Assembly: GCA_022510865.1 (NCBI GenBank)
Contig: JAFLSQ010000002.1
Coordinates: 62,001-126,000 of the forward strand
Reading direction: 5' to 3'
DNA length: 64,000 nucleotides
From: Treponema sp.
GTDB lineage: Bacteria > Spirochaetota > Spirochaetia > Treponematales > Treponemataceae
Shown here: positions 39,788 through 49,252 of the stretch, piece after piece
Numbering within the stretch: position 1 is the first letter of the stretch
How the letters are laid out: each line of letters starts with the position of its first letter
Position numbers and translations under genes: made by a program
Notes under the pieces: model-generated
The model's database searches: none
The model's input: the letters and a program-made list of their open reading frames with translations, nothing else
Told to the model about the DNA's origin: nothing

Positions 39788-39821
39788 AAAAAAAACGCTT
39801 TGGCTAGCCAAAGCGTTTTTT
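39788..39821. terminator. Palindromic terminator downstream of flaA
   Basis: A8-CGCTTTGGCTAGCCAAAGCG-T6, a 20-bp perfect palindrome flanked by A and T tracts. Confidence 0.85.
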
Positions 39822-39850
39822 AAATCAATTCAGTAAATCAGTCCTGCTGA

Positions 39851-40945
39851 TTACTCTTCTACGGTATCTGCTCCGTCGCCTGTTGAAGTCTGAGCGTTAG
39901 AAGAAGAATCCTCATTCAAACTTGAAGTGAACTCATCCTCTGTAGCAAGCTTCGCCCGCTCAAGATAGCGGTTAACCTGCTTGTTACCGAATCTTGCCAT
40001 CTCAGCAGCCTGTCGTGCAGTCTCTTTCTTTGTGATGATTCCCCAGAGATCCTCATCAGCGATGTCGCGGTCAGTTGTAAGCAGAGCCTTGTCGTAGATA
40101 ATCTTGACATCTTTGAAATAGCCGATGAAAGTTCCGCCTATGTGCGCGGCATCACGAGTAATCTGGAAGCCCTTGAACTTCACGAAAGGCATTCCGCGCG
40201 GGTAAATCGGATAAACGCGAATCTCGCGGTTTCTGATTTCTGTGATGTACTGCGGGTTGTTCCAGCGCAGCTCTTTCCATCCGTCGAAGCCGAGGTATCC
40301 CATGAAATAACGTCTCTCGACATTATCATTGTCTGCAAGAAGAACATAAAGTCCGTGCGGGAAGTTCATACCCAGTGTTGTGACAGAAATAGCCTTGATT
40401 GTAGAGACATTCTTTACAACACCATATCCGTCCTCAAAAAGTGTCTTTCCGCTCGCTTTCTCCTCATCAGACGGCTCCTGACGATTTCCGTTCTCGTCCG
40501 CGCTTGACAACGGCTCGTAAGCCGGGATGTCAAACGGAGGCTCAATGCGGGCATTCGCATTCGCATTCCATGTCGGGAACTCAATGCGGACTCCCATCAC
40601 GTTGCTTCCCGCGAAAGGAACATCAGCCTCGCCTTTTACCGGCGCAGCGACAACCTGAGAATCGGCCAGGCTCATCACATTTTTAGCAGAAGCATTCAAT
40701 TTAACTTCCCATTCAGGAAGCGCAAGAGATGTCCTCATAAGATCTTTCTGATCCTCTGTGAATGTTGAGCCGGCAGCCACAGAATAGTCCATTACAGTAT
40801 GGCTGTTCTGTGTCGCATTTCCGTTCTCATCCTCCGCACAGTCCGCATCCAGCAATGTAAAATCAATGAGGACGGACTCTTCAGCGAAAGCAACGCCACC
40901 TACAAGCAGCATAGCAGCTGCAAATAAACCCAAAGTCTTCTTCAT
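39851..40945 (-). CDS. flaA: Flagellar filament outer layer (sheath) protein FlaA
   Basis: Signal peptide MKKTLGLFAAAMLLVGGVAFAEE; SNVMGVRIEFPTWNANANARIEPPFDIPAY. Confidence 0.88.
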   Translation of the reverse strand: MKKTLGLFAAAMLLVGGVAFAEESVLIDFTLLDADCAEDENGNATQNSHTVMDYSVAAGSTFTEDQKDLMRTSLALPEWEVKLNASAKNVMSLADSQVVAAPVKGEADVPFAGSNVMGVRIEFPTWNANANARIEPPFDIPAYEPLSSADENGNRQEPSDEEKASGKTLFEDGYGVVKNVSTIKAISVTTLGMNFPHGLYVLLADNDNVERRYFMGYLGFDGWKELRWNNPQYITEIRNREIRVYPIYPRGMPFVKFKGFQITRDAAHIGGTFIGYFKDVKIIYDKALLTTDRDIADEDLWGIITKKETARQAAEMARFGNKQVNRYLERAKLATEDEFTSSLNEDSSSNAQTSTGDGADTVEE

Positions 40946-40999
40946 CTTGAAGCTCCTTTTATATTATTACAGATTCGATGTAGCCTTGTATCTACTGCA

Positions 41000-41028
41000 A
41001 TTATCTAATAAGAATACCATTTTGTCAA
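41000..41028 (-). promoter_or_regulatory. Sigma70-type promoter for flaA
   Basis: TTGACA - 17 nt - GATAAT, then AAGGAG before the ATG. Confidence 0.7.
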
Positions 41029-41034
41029 CGACTT

Positions 41035-41508
41035 TTAAGATTCAAAAGCCGATTTTCCTTCAACAAAAAAATCAATCTCCTTTATTTTCGGGAAATTCTT
41101 TTTGATGTTTTTCTCAAGGAGGGCAAAACCATCCCTGATTTCTATGACTCCCTCGCCCATGTCAATAAGATCCTGCGAAAGATTGAGAAAAAGCACCGAA
41201 TCCCGCACAAAACACGAGCGGACTACCGTTCCCGGCGCAAAAAGCATACGGGTCCGCTCCACAGAAGAGCCGAGCAGAATCTCATCCACATAAAGCCGGA
41301 CATCGCCCTGCCCCGGCTGCTTCGCAAGATTCCTGTACTCGACGATGTATCTGCCGTTCTCGGCGGACGGAAAAATGAAAATCCTGCGCTGCCTGTCATT
41401 CCCCGCCCTGAAAATCACGGCTGAGACAATCAGAATTATGAGCATGAGCACGGTCAGAATCATCTGGGGCAGATATTTTTGCAGTCTTTTAATCATCTTT
41501 CCTGTCAT
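41035..41508 (-). CDS. GerMN-domain-like membrane-anchored protein
   Basis: N-terminal TM; RLYVDEILLGSSVERTRMLFAPGTVVRSCFV. Confidence 0.6.
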   Translation of the reverse strand: MTGKMIKRLQKYLPQMILTVLMLIILIVSAVIFRAGNDRQRRIFIFPSAENGRYIVEYRNLAKQPGQGDVRLYVDEILLGSSVERTRMLFAPGTVVRSCFVRDSVLFLNLSQDLIDMGEGVIEIRDGFALLEKNIKKNFPKIKEIDFFVEGKSAFES

Positions 41509-42539
41509 CTTAATGATGTGAATCCCTGCGAGCGCTCAAAATGCGTTATGAACGCCGCTATTCCATTATATATTCCCAGGGTAGCTTTTTTCAAGTATTT
41601 GTCATCATTTAAAAGAAGCGCCTCTTTCTCGTTTGAGACAAAGCCAAGCTCGATGAGGACGCTCGGCATATTTGAATTCTTCACGACGAACCATTCCTCC
41701 GCCTTGATTCCCCGCGCGGAAGACTCTTTTCCAATCTGCGCCTGAAGCCCGTCCATTATGAATTTTGCAATCATAATGCTTTCTGTCGTGTACTCCTCCT
41801 CCATCATGGAGTTAAGGATTGGGAACAGGCTCTTGTCATCCGCCATTGTGGCCTTGTCAAGCACGGTGCGGCGGTAGCCCGGCGAAAGATACCAGACCTC
41901 ATATCCGGATGAATTCTTGTTAAGCGATGAATTCACATGAACTGATATGAAAAGCACGGCCTCGTTCTCGACGACTTTCACTCCGTTCGCGATGTCCGTC
42001 CGCTCGCCCAGAGAAAGAAACACGTCCGTGTCGCGGGTGAGGATTACCTGCTTGTTCGGATATGCAGAGCGCAGTTTCTCGCCGAGCATTTTTGCCACGC
42101 GCAGTGTGACGTCCTTTTCCCGCACAGTCACGTCTTTTCCGCCGACTTTGTAAGTCTTGAGCGCGCCGGGGTCTTTTCCGCCGTGACCCGCGTCAATCAG
42201 GATTGCGCCCACCTTGAACGGCAGCTCTGATTTCTGCGAGAAAAATTCCTCGGAATCATCAAGGAATTTTTTTGAGACAAGGATAGAGCTTCCGCTGATT
42301 TCCGGGGCATCCGTAATCATCATCCGCACGCCGTCAAGAATGACAGTCTCCTCGCCCGCCCTGAACGAGAGGTGATGGTCATTTTTCTCAAGCATTCCGG
42401 TCTCTGAAAGCGAGTCCCAGTAGACATTCACGCCGCTTTTCTTGGAATTCTCAAGAAGAGAGATTGTGTTGGCAGCATGTGCGCTCACACTGACCGCCGC
42501 CAAAGTCAAAACCGATACTAAAAATTTCCTGATGCTCAT
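41505..42539 (-). CDS. N-acetylmuramoyl-L-alanine amidase (Amidase_3)
   Basis: ILIDAGHGGKDPGA, LTRDTDVFLSLGERTDIAN, FISVHVNSS, PSVLIELGFVSN; signal peptide from 42539. Confidence 0.93.
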   Translation of the reverse strand: MSIRKFLVSVLTLAAVSVSAHAANTISLLENSKKSGVNVYWDSLSETGMLEKNDHHLSFRAGEETVILDGVRMMITDAPEISGSSILVSKKFLDDSEEFFSQKSELPFKVGAILIDAGHGGKDPGALKTYKVGGKDVTVREKDVTLRVAKMLGEKLRSAYPNKQVILTRDTDVFLSLGERTDIANGVKVVENEAVLFISVHVNSSLNKNSSGYEVWYLSPGYRRTVLDKATMADDKSLFPILNSMMEEEYTTESIMIAKFIMDGLQAQIGKESSARGIKAEEWFVVKNSNMPSVLIELGFVSNEKEALLLNDDKYLKKATLGIYNGIAAFITHFERSQGFTSLR

Positions 42540-42552
42540 CGTATCCTCTTTT

Positions 42553-44265
42553 TCAGCGGCCGCCCGCGCAAGACAGGGTGTCGCTGTAGTAGACCGCCCC
42601 CTGAATCCCAGCACGAAGCGCGCTCTCCCAGAATTTCCTTGCGTCCAGTTCCGGGTGCCTCGCGCGAAGCAAATCGAATTTGCGGGCAGTCTGCAAAATC
42701 GTATTGTAATTCCAGTCCTTCGTGTTTAAATATTCGGCTTTTCTGAGAACTTCTGGAATAAAATCTTCGGTTTTTTTATCCGCTGGGATTTTCCCACTTA
42801 AATCCGAAAGAACGTGACCGGGAATTTCCGCAAACGCCGGCGGAGGAAAATCCTTCTCGCACTCGTCGCTCTCACCGCGCAGAAAAGCGTCCGTTTCCGC
42901 GTTGTCCGGCCTCAGCGTGATGAGAATGTTCGAGACGGCATCCTCGGCGGCAAGAACCGCCGCCTCGCGGCTGTGGCTCACCGCAATCACGTTCCCGCAC
43001 TTCTCCACGTTGTTCCTTGGAAACTGCACCGCCGCACCAATTCTGACGGCAGGACGCGGAAGAACATCAAAAACCGCCTGGTCAGTGTAATCGTTTATGT
43101 TCTCGATGTACTCAACCTCGCCGGGGATGCTCAGCCAAGCCCGCTCTGCGGCAGTGCGATTGCACGGCACCTCGTACAGCTCAAAAGGCCTCCCGCCCGC
43201 ATCAGATTTCTGACCAGATTTTGATTTGATTGCGGCCGGCAAATCAAAGCTCACCGGAACCGCCCGTGAAATCGCCTCTTCCGGGGATTTTCCCGCGGCA
43301 ATCAGAAGCGCCTGCTTGGTCAGGTTCAAGTCCGATGCATAAGGATAAGTCCAGCCGGACATATATCCGCCCGAAAGTCTTGCGGCAATCTCGCCAATCA
43401 TCGGGCCGTCTTCGGTGTATTTTATATCAGCCTTCGCGACACCGCAGGTCAATCCAAGGGATTTTGCGCCAAGGGCGAACACGGAAATCAGCTGGTCGTG
43501 GACATTTTTATCAAGGACGGCGGGCATTGTGTGCCCCACTTCTATAAAATAAGGCTCGAATTTTATGTGGCGGACTGCCAGCCCGGTCACTATGAATTTT
43601 CCGTCATAGACAAGCGCGTCAATCGAATATTCCTCGCCCCGCATGTAATTCTCAAGGATGGCGGTCTTTGTGCGCGAGCATTCCACCGCGGCGCGCACAG
43701 CGGGAAGAAATTCACTCTCATTGCGGACCATCCTGCACCCGCGCGCGCCCATATTATCCACAGGCTTGACGACGAACGGAAAGCGCAGCCTCCCAAGGAC
43801 TTTCTCCAGAAGCCCCAGGCCGATTTTATCGCCATTATTTTCAGCACACGCGCCGAAATCAGCGATGTCATCCTCCGTGATTCTCATAAAATCAGGTGAC
43901 GGCACCGCGCTGGCCTTGAAGCACTGGCGCATCCGGTCTTTTACGCTTGCGTTCAGAGCGGCCTCGTAGGAATGCGACGGAAGAGCCAGAGCCTCGCAGA
44001 CATAGCTCACGCTAGCGGAGAAATCCGTTCCTGCGGTGAAGACGGCCGCAAGACCATCCGCCGAATTTTTGAGCTCACGCGCATAATCAAGGATTGCCTC
44101 CTTGTCCTTCAAGTCGATTTTTCTGAATTCATCGGCATGAGAGACACAGGCCGCGTTATCATCAGCGTCAACGACACAAACCCGGTAGCCAAGCTCGCGG
44201 GCGCTAAGAATCGCCGGCTTCTGCATCAGTCCGGCACCAAGAATCAGGCAGTTTTCTTTTCTCAT
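42553..44265 (-). CDS. ATP-grasp domain protein
   Basis: Start MRKENCLILGAGLMQKPAIL; FPFVVKPVDNMGARGCRMV, ILENYMRGEEYSIDALVYDG, IGEIAARLSGGYMSGWTYP. Confidence 0.85.
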   Translation of the reverse strand: MRKENCLILGAGLMQKPAILSARELGYRVCVVDADDNAACVSHADEFRKIDLKDKEAILDYARELKNSADGLAAVFTAGTDFSASVSYVCEALALPSHSYEAALNASVKDRMRQCFKASAVPSPDFMRITEDDIADFGACAENNGDKIGLGLLEKVLGRLRFPFVVKPVDNMGARGCRMVRNESEFLPAVRAAVECSRTKTAILENYMRGEEYSIDALVYDGKFIVTGLAVRHIKFEPYFIEVGHTMPAVLDKNVHDQLISVFALGAKSLGLTCGVAKADIKYTEDGPMIGEIAARLSGGYMSGWTYPYASDLNLTKQALLIAAGKSPEEAISRAVPVSFDLPAAIKSKSGQKSDAGGRPFELYEVPCNRTAAERAWLSIPGEVEYIENINDYTDQAVFDVLPRPAVRIGAAVQFPRNNVEKCGNVIAVSHSREAAVLAAEDAVSNILITLRPDNAETDAFLRGESDECEKDFPPPAFAEIPGHVLSDLSGKIPADKKTEDFIPEVLRKAEYLNTKDWNYNTILQTARKFDLLRARHPELDARKFWESALRAGIQGAVYYSDTLSCAGGR

Positions 44266-46724
44266 TTCTGTATTTTCCTGCAATAAATCTCGACAGTATC
44301 GCCAAGACGCATTATCCTGCTGAATCTGTCTGTAAGCCGCCACAAAAGGCTTCCTTTCTGCGCGCCTTTTTTCCTGATTAAAGGAAAACGCTCAGGATGA
44401 TGGCCTGTTGAGACGATTTTCTCAACTTTGAATCCGTATTTCATAAGGATTGGCTCGCATTTTGACGGCTCCCAGACGGTAAAATGGTCAGACGGGCTTT
44501 TCTCAAAAAATGACTTTCTGTCTCTGGTTGCGGACACACCCTGCGCGGAGGGCGTTGAAAAGGCGAAAATTCCGTCATTCTTAAGGATTTCAGAGACTTT
44601 TCCCAGCACCTCATCAAGATTTTTAAAGTGCTCAATCACAAACCACATTGTGATAATATCAAACTGATGGATTCCGAACTCGCCCTGCGCATCCATGTCC
44701 GGAAAAACCGAGCGCACCGCGGGAATGCCAAGCTTTTTCTGCACATACTCCACGGCATCATCAGAAATGTCCGTCCCGAACGGCCGGAGACCCGCTTCCG
44801 AGGCGGCGGCAAGGAACGGCCCGAACGCGCACCCCACATCAAGGATATTTTTCTCCGAGAAGTATCCAGCAATCCTGCGGATATTCTCTAGGCGGCGAAT
44901 TCCCTGCGATTTTATAGCGTCAAAATCCTCCTCATAAGTCCTGCCGTACTGCTTTTTGTAATCCTCAAAAAAATATGATTTCTGATACTGCATCTCCTCC
45001 TCGCATGAGAACGAGAGATAGACCATCCCGCATTGAGCGCACCTTCTGTAAGTCTTGGAGGCAGTGCGGGCAATCGCAGGACCGGGCTTATCCGATTTTC
45101 CGGCGCAAACCGGGCATGAAAATCTTCGCCCGTCAGAGACTTTCTCAAGCACGGATGTGAGAGTCCGTCCGGAACTGAAATTTATTTTTGACGGATAAAT
45201 ATTGCGCGAGCACAACGCTTTTTGAAACGCGGATTTTTTCAGCGCGTTCTTCCGCAGAGAAGCGTATCCGTATTTTTTTGCCAGCGCGGAATGAAGTCTG
45301 GTCGTGGGCAGAAGAATCACGCGGCATCCGGCGCACGTTGCCTCGAACGCCGTTAGACCGTAATGCGTCACAACCAAATCAAACTCAAAAAGCCGCTCGC
45401 GCAGATTGTTTATCATCGGGGTGAAAGTCACGTTCTTGAAATCGCCATGGTCTGACAATCCGCATACCGCAGTGATTGCCGCACCGGGCAGGCATTGCGA
45501 GACCAGACGCACGGCGGGCAGCGTTAGGCCTGCAGGGTCCTCACCGCCAAGGCACACAAGCACGCTCCGAATGCCCTGCGCACCGCCTTTCCCAGCTTGC
45601 GATTGCCTCACGTTCGACGGCTTTTCAATCAGGCCGGGGTCAGAAAGATTCGGCTCGCGGCCAAGGCTCGCAGACGGAATCACGTCAAGAAGATAGTCGC
45701 TCTCATCCGCAAAATCAGATGACTCATCCATAGAAATGATGATTTTTCCCGCACCGAGCGCGCTGAACGTCTCTGCCGAAAGGCGGAAAGCGTCCGTGAC
45801 AAAAACGGCAGGGTAAGAATCATCAGGAAGCGATGATATGACCTGATTTTTTTCCAAGCCGCGCTCCTCATACGCACGGATTACGCCGGAAGTCTCTGCC
45901 AAAGTCGCGTCATCCGGCACATAGACAAATCCGCCTGTTCTGACTGCCTCAGAGAGACAGCGGTGAAGATGCCCCGTCCCATGCCCTTTGTCAACGGACG
46001 GCACGAAAATCAGGGGATTTCTCACGGACCTCGCGCTCAGGGCATCAAGAATCTGATGGAAGTCATAAGGATTGCCATCGCCATTATTTCCAAGATAGCG
46101 GACGACTGACTGCGCCCGAAGATAATCAGAATAAGTGTCGATTGTCGTGCGCAGCTCAGGGTGATTGTAGCGCTCCGGCGCGGCAATAAAATCGCACTTG
46201 AATTTATCCTGATGATTGTAGAGCGCGGGGCCAACATGCTCGTGGTCGTAAGGCTCGGAAGTCTGCTCCGCGGCGTTTATCAGCGAGTCCGCGCGGAAAA
46301 TCTCAACGCCGGAGCCATGCGGAAGACCCGAGAAAGTAAGATAATCGCAGCGATTCCCGCCCTTGTTCCTCTCCTCAAATTCCCTGACTGATTCCTCGGC
46401 CGCCTCATAGAACAAAAACGGATTATCGGCGGTCGCCCGGATTACGGTGCTGGCATCCACGGTTTGCAGAAGGCTCACAAAACGCTGGAGCACATCAGAG
46501 AGACTTCCTTTAAAGCAACGGAAGTTGTTGCGCTCGCAGACCGGGAGAATCTTGGCGTAGGAGTCCTCGTCGGTGGCGACATAGCGGTAATCCGCGGGAA
46601 TCTTGCTCATTGCGGCAAGCACCCAGTCGAGCACGGCTTTTCCTCCGAGCGGAAGCAGGGCTTTTCCCGGAAGTCTTGTTGAGGATAATCGGCACTGGAC
46701 AATCACAATTCGGTCTGTCTTCAT
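44262..46724 (-). CDS. Tri-domain fusion: SpsF-like cytidylyltransferase, PseG-like glycosyl domain, SAM methyltransferase
   Basis: IVIVQCRLSSTRLPGKALLPLGGKAVLDWVL; VLVCLGGEDPAGLTLPAV ... VVTHYGLTAFEATCAGCRVILLP; CPVC..CAQC ribbon; NILDVGCAFGPFLAAA. Confidence 0.82.
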   Translation of the reverse strand: MKTDRIVIVQCRLSSTRLPGKALLPLGGKAVLDWVLAAMSKIPADYRYVATDEDSYAKILPVCERNNFRCFKGSLSDVLQRFVSLLQTVDASTVIRATADNPFLFYEAAEESVREFEERNKGGNRCDYLTFSGLPHGSGVEIFRADSLINAAEQTSEPYDHEHVGPALYNHQDKFKCDFIAAPERYNHPELRTTIDTYSDYLRAQSVVRYLGNNGDGNPYDFHQILDALSARSVRNPLIFVPSVDKGHGTGHLHRCLSEAVRTGGFVYVPDDATLAETSGVIRAYEERGLEKNQVISSLPDDSYPAVFVTDAFRLSAETFSALGAGKIIISMDESSDFADESDYLLDVIPSASLGREPNLSDPGLIEKPSNVRQSQAGKGGAQGIRSVLVCLGGEDPAGLTLPAVRLVSQCLPGAAITAVCGLSDHGDFKNVTFTPMINNLRERLFEFDLVVTHYGLTAFEATCAGCRVILLPTTRLHSALAKKYGYASLRKNALKKSAFQKALCSRNIYPSKINFSSGRTLTSVLEKVSDGRRFSCPVCAGKSDKPGPAIARTASKTYRRCAQCGMVYLSFSCEEEMQYQKSYFFEDYKKQYGRTYEEDFDAIKSQGIRRLENIRRIAGYFSEKNILDVGCAFGPFLAAASEAGLRPFGTDISDDAVEYVQKKLGIPAVRSVFPDMDAQGEFGIHQFDIITMWFVIEHFKNLDEVLGKVSEILKNDGIFAFSTPSAQGVSATRDRKSFFEKSPSDHFTVWEPSKCEPILMKYGFKVEKIVSTGHHPERFPLIRKKGAQKGSLLWRLTDRFSRIMRLGDTVEIYCRKIQK

Positions 46725-46737
46725 ATTCACGCCCCTG

Positions 46738-47694
46738 TCAGTCATCATTCCAGCTCTCAATCAGGCCCTGCAAATCCATCACGAACCTGTACTTGTTTTT
46801 TTCCACCCAGACCCTCGCCGCGTTGAACTGACGCCTTGCCTCAAGAATTCCGCAGGACGATCGCAGGAAAAACGACGGAAAAGCCGATTTTTTGATGCAG
46901 CCCTGCCCAAGACGGATGCGCGGAAGCTCGTTTTTGAGATAGTAGCGCAGATAGCCGAGCGTGAACGTCCTGTCCTCCACAGGCGGCTCCTCGATGTAGT
47001 TGAAGCGCAGTTTTGACGTGAGCACGGTTCTCTCGCCCCAAAGCCAGGAGCGCACCGCAAGGTCAAGGCTCTGCCAGTACGGAGATGCGATTGTCCAGTC
47101 AAAGCCGCCGAGCCTGATGAATTTCTGCCTGTTATAAAGCGCGATATAATCAAACGGATAGAGAGTCCGCGCGCCGTCAAACATTGCGGTGGAAGATTCA
47201 ACGGAAAAATGATTTTTCTCGTAGACCGGGACGAAAGAGCACGGAATCTCATTTTTTGCGGAATCAAAAAGACGCGGCGCAATGCAGTAAGCCCCGCTCT
47301 GCGTCAGATTCTCTGCCAGATGCGGCAGGATTGTCGCGGCCGGAATGCTCAGGCTGTCACGGAGGACAAGCACGTAATCCGACTGAACCTCGCTCACGGC
47401 AAGGTTAATCAGCTCGCCGTCAGTTGCCTTTTCCAGCGGAATTATGAATTTCACGGCCGGAAACTTCTTTGACATATCATCCAGAGAAAAATTCTGGCAG
47501 TCATGCTCAACAGAGACAATCGAATGGAATTTGCACTCAAGGAGGTTCTCAAAGACGTGCGGACGCAGATGACTTCCGCTCGAATTCAGCAGAATCACAG
47601 AAATGTTCAGTGAGTCCGGTGAATCCGCGACTGAGCCTCCAATCACAGTCCTCTTTATCTGATGCTCATCAAAAGTTAAAGATATAGTATTCAT
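46738..47694 (-). CDS. GT2-like glycosyltransferase
   Basis: VILLNSSGSHLRPHVFENLLECKFHSIVSVEHD; GGFDWTIASPYWQSLDLAVRSWLWG. Confidence 0.65.
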   Translation of the reverse strand: MNTISLTFDEHQIKRTVIGGSVADSPDSLNISVILLNSSGSHLRPHVFENLLECKFHSIVSVEHDCQNFSLDDMSKKFPAVKFIIPLEKATDGELINLAVSEVQSDYVLVLRDSLSIPAATILPHLAENLTQSGAYCIAPRLFDSAKNEIPCSFVPVYEKNHFSVESSTAMFDGARTLYPFDYIALYNRQKFIRLGGFDWTIASPYWQSLDLAVRSWLWGERTVLTSKLRFNYIEEPPVEDRTFTLGYLRYYLKNELPRIRLGQGCIKKSAFPSFFLRSSCGILEARRQFNAARVWVEKNKYRFVMDLQGLIESWNDD

Positions 47695-49192
47695 CGCACT
47701 TGCCGCATCTCTCGTTCAGTTTATTTTTTATGTGGCTTTCCAAAAGCGCATCATTTCTGCGCCAGACGCTCTCCAAATCCTCTGTGATTGCGTTGCCGGC
47801 GGCCTCCTGATTCAGGCAGGTCCTGCACGCGGGAACATCGCCGTTGCACAGAATTGTCATGTCGCGGCGCAGATGCCAGCAGACATAACGCTCAAGCGGA
47901 GACAAATCAGCGGGTTTTCTTGGAGGAAGAAGCCCGGCAAAATCATCATACTTCTGGATTATCACATTCCCGCCGGAAGGGCTTGTTTTCTCGCTCCAGA
48001 AGCGGAAAAATCCCTCCAGCTCGCTTTCGTTCTCGTTCATTCTCACAAACTGCGGATGGACAGAGCCGGGAACTGCCCCGCAAAGCGCACAGACCGCGCC
48101 CATCGCCCGCTCAAAATCGCCGTCGCGAGCATCCGCCCGAACTTTCGCGTAACCTTCTTTTGTGAACGCGTCAAGCTGCACGGCAATCATAAGTTTTGGA
48201 TAAGGATTTTTTGATGATTCCGGCGCGCTCTCCAAATAAGATTTTAACGCCCCGCAGATTTCATCCGTGACAAGAAGTCCGTCCGTCTCTATGAAAAGAG
48301 AAAGCTCGGGGCAGGAGAGCACACGCCGGGCAATCCGCAGGAAATCCGGGTGACGAAGCGGCTCGCCCCAGACAAAAAGGCTCACGACCGCATCCTCGCT
48401 GAAATCAGAGATTTTTTTTATAATAAGGTCAAAATCCTCAAAAGACATTGCGGATTTTTTTCCCTCTGATTTAGCGCACGGCGGATTGTAAAGCGCGGCG
48501 TGGTTTATCTCATCGCAAATCTGGATGCTGTAGAATTTCGGGAGCGTTTTCAGGACCGCCACAGAGTTCGAGGCAAGCTCTGAGAGCGCATCCGGGCCAA
48601 AATCATCAGGATTTTTCCCCTGATTTTTGCAGGACTCGTAAAGGGCGCGGCAGGCAAGAAAATCGGCCTTGGTCTTTGCGCAGAATTCAAAGCGGTAAAG
48701 CCGCCAGTCATCCGGGGCAATAAAAGTCTCGACCTCAAAAGCATTTATGTCGTTGCGGACAAAGTCCCCGATTGCGCTGTGCGTGATTTTTTTTGCGCCA
48801 GCCTCAGAAAGATTGCCCGCGGACAGCCCCGCCATAATCGCAAGCGCCTGGGAATTTATGATTTCAGGCACGAATCCGAGCGGGTATCCGTCTGCAAAAG
48901 TGTATTCCGCGTGATATTTTCTGTGCTGGGCAAGAAGCCGGCCTGTCAAATCCGCATTGATAAAAGGCACGTCATCAAAAGAAAAAATAACGTCATCGGC
49001 ATGGTTTTCCGCGGCGCACGCGGCCATCCGCTCCAGAAGAGCGCGGACGTTCCCGCAGCCACCGAGCGTCACAACATCGTCCGCGACGGAGCGCGCCCAC
49101 TCAAGCGTCCTGTCTTTCGCGGATTTTCCGTCAAAAACTTTTTCTGATGCGTATCCGCTGCCGCTGTCATACAAAATCACAATGCTTTTCAT
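47669..49192 (-). CDS. Spirochaete-type SPASM protein (nucleotidyltransferase-like N-terminus, degenerate radical-SAM-like core)
   Basis: N-terminus MKSIVILYDSGSGYASEKVFDGKS; C-terminus YVCWHLRRDMTILCNGDVPACRTCLNQ ... CGKCDEYYIFNF; no CxxxCxxC. Confidence 0.75.
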   Translation of the reverse strand: MKSIVILYDSGSGYASEKVFDGKSAKDRTLEWARSVADDVVTLGGCGNVRALLERMAACAAENHADDVIFSFDDVPFINADLTGRLLAQHRKYHAEYTFADGYPLGFVPEIINSQALAIMAGLSAGNLSEAGAKKITHSAIGDFVRNDINAFEVETFIAPDDWRLYRFEFCAKTKADFLACRALYESCKNQGKNPDDFGPDALSELASNSVAVLKTLPKFYSIQICDEINHAALYNPPCAKSEGKKSAMSFEDFDLIIKKISDFSEDAVVSLFVWGEPLRHPDFLRIARRVLSCPELSLFIETDGLLVTDEICGALKSYLESAPESSKNPYPKLMIAVQLDAFTKEGYAKVRADARDGDFERAMGAVCALCGAVPGSVHPQFVRMNENESELEGFFRFWSEKTSPSGGNVIIQKYDDFAGLLPPRKPADLSPLERYVCWHLRRDMTILCNGDVPACRTCLNQEAAGNAITEDLESVWRRNDALLESHIKNKLNERCGKCDEYYIFNF

Positions 49193-49252
49193 CGCTTTCT
49201 TTATCGGCAATCCATTGAATAAGTTGATAAAATAAAGTACCTTGAATTCAAA

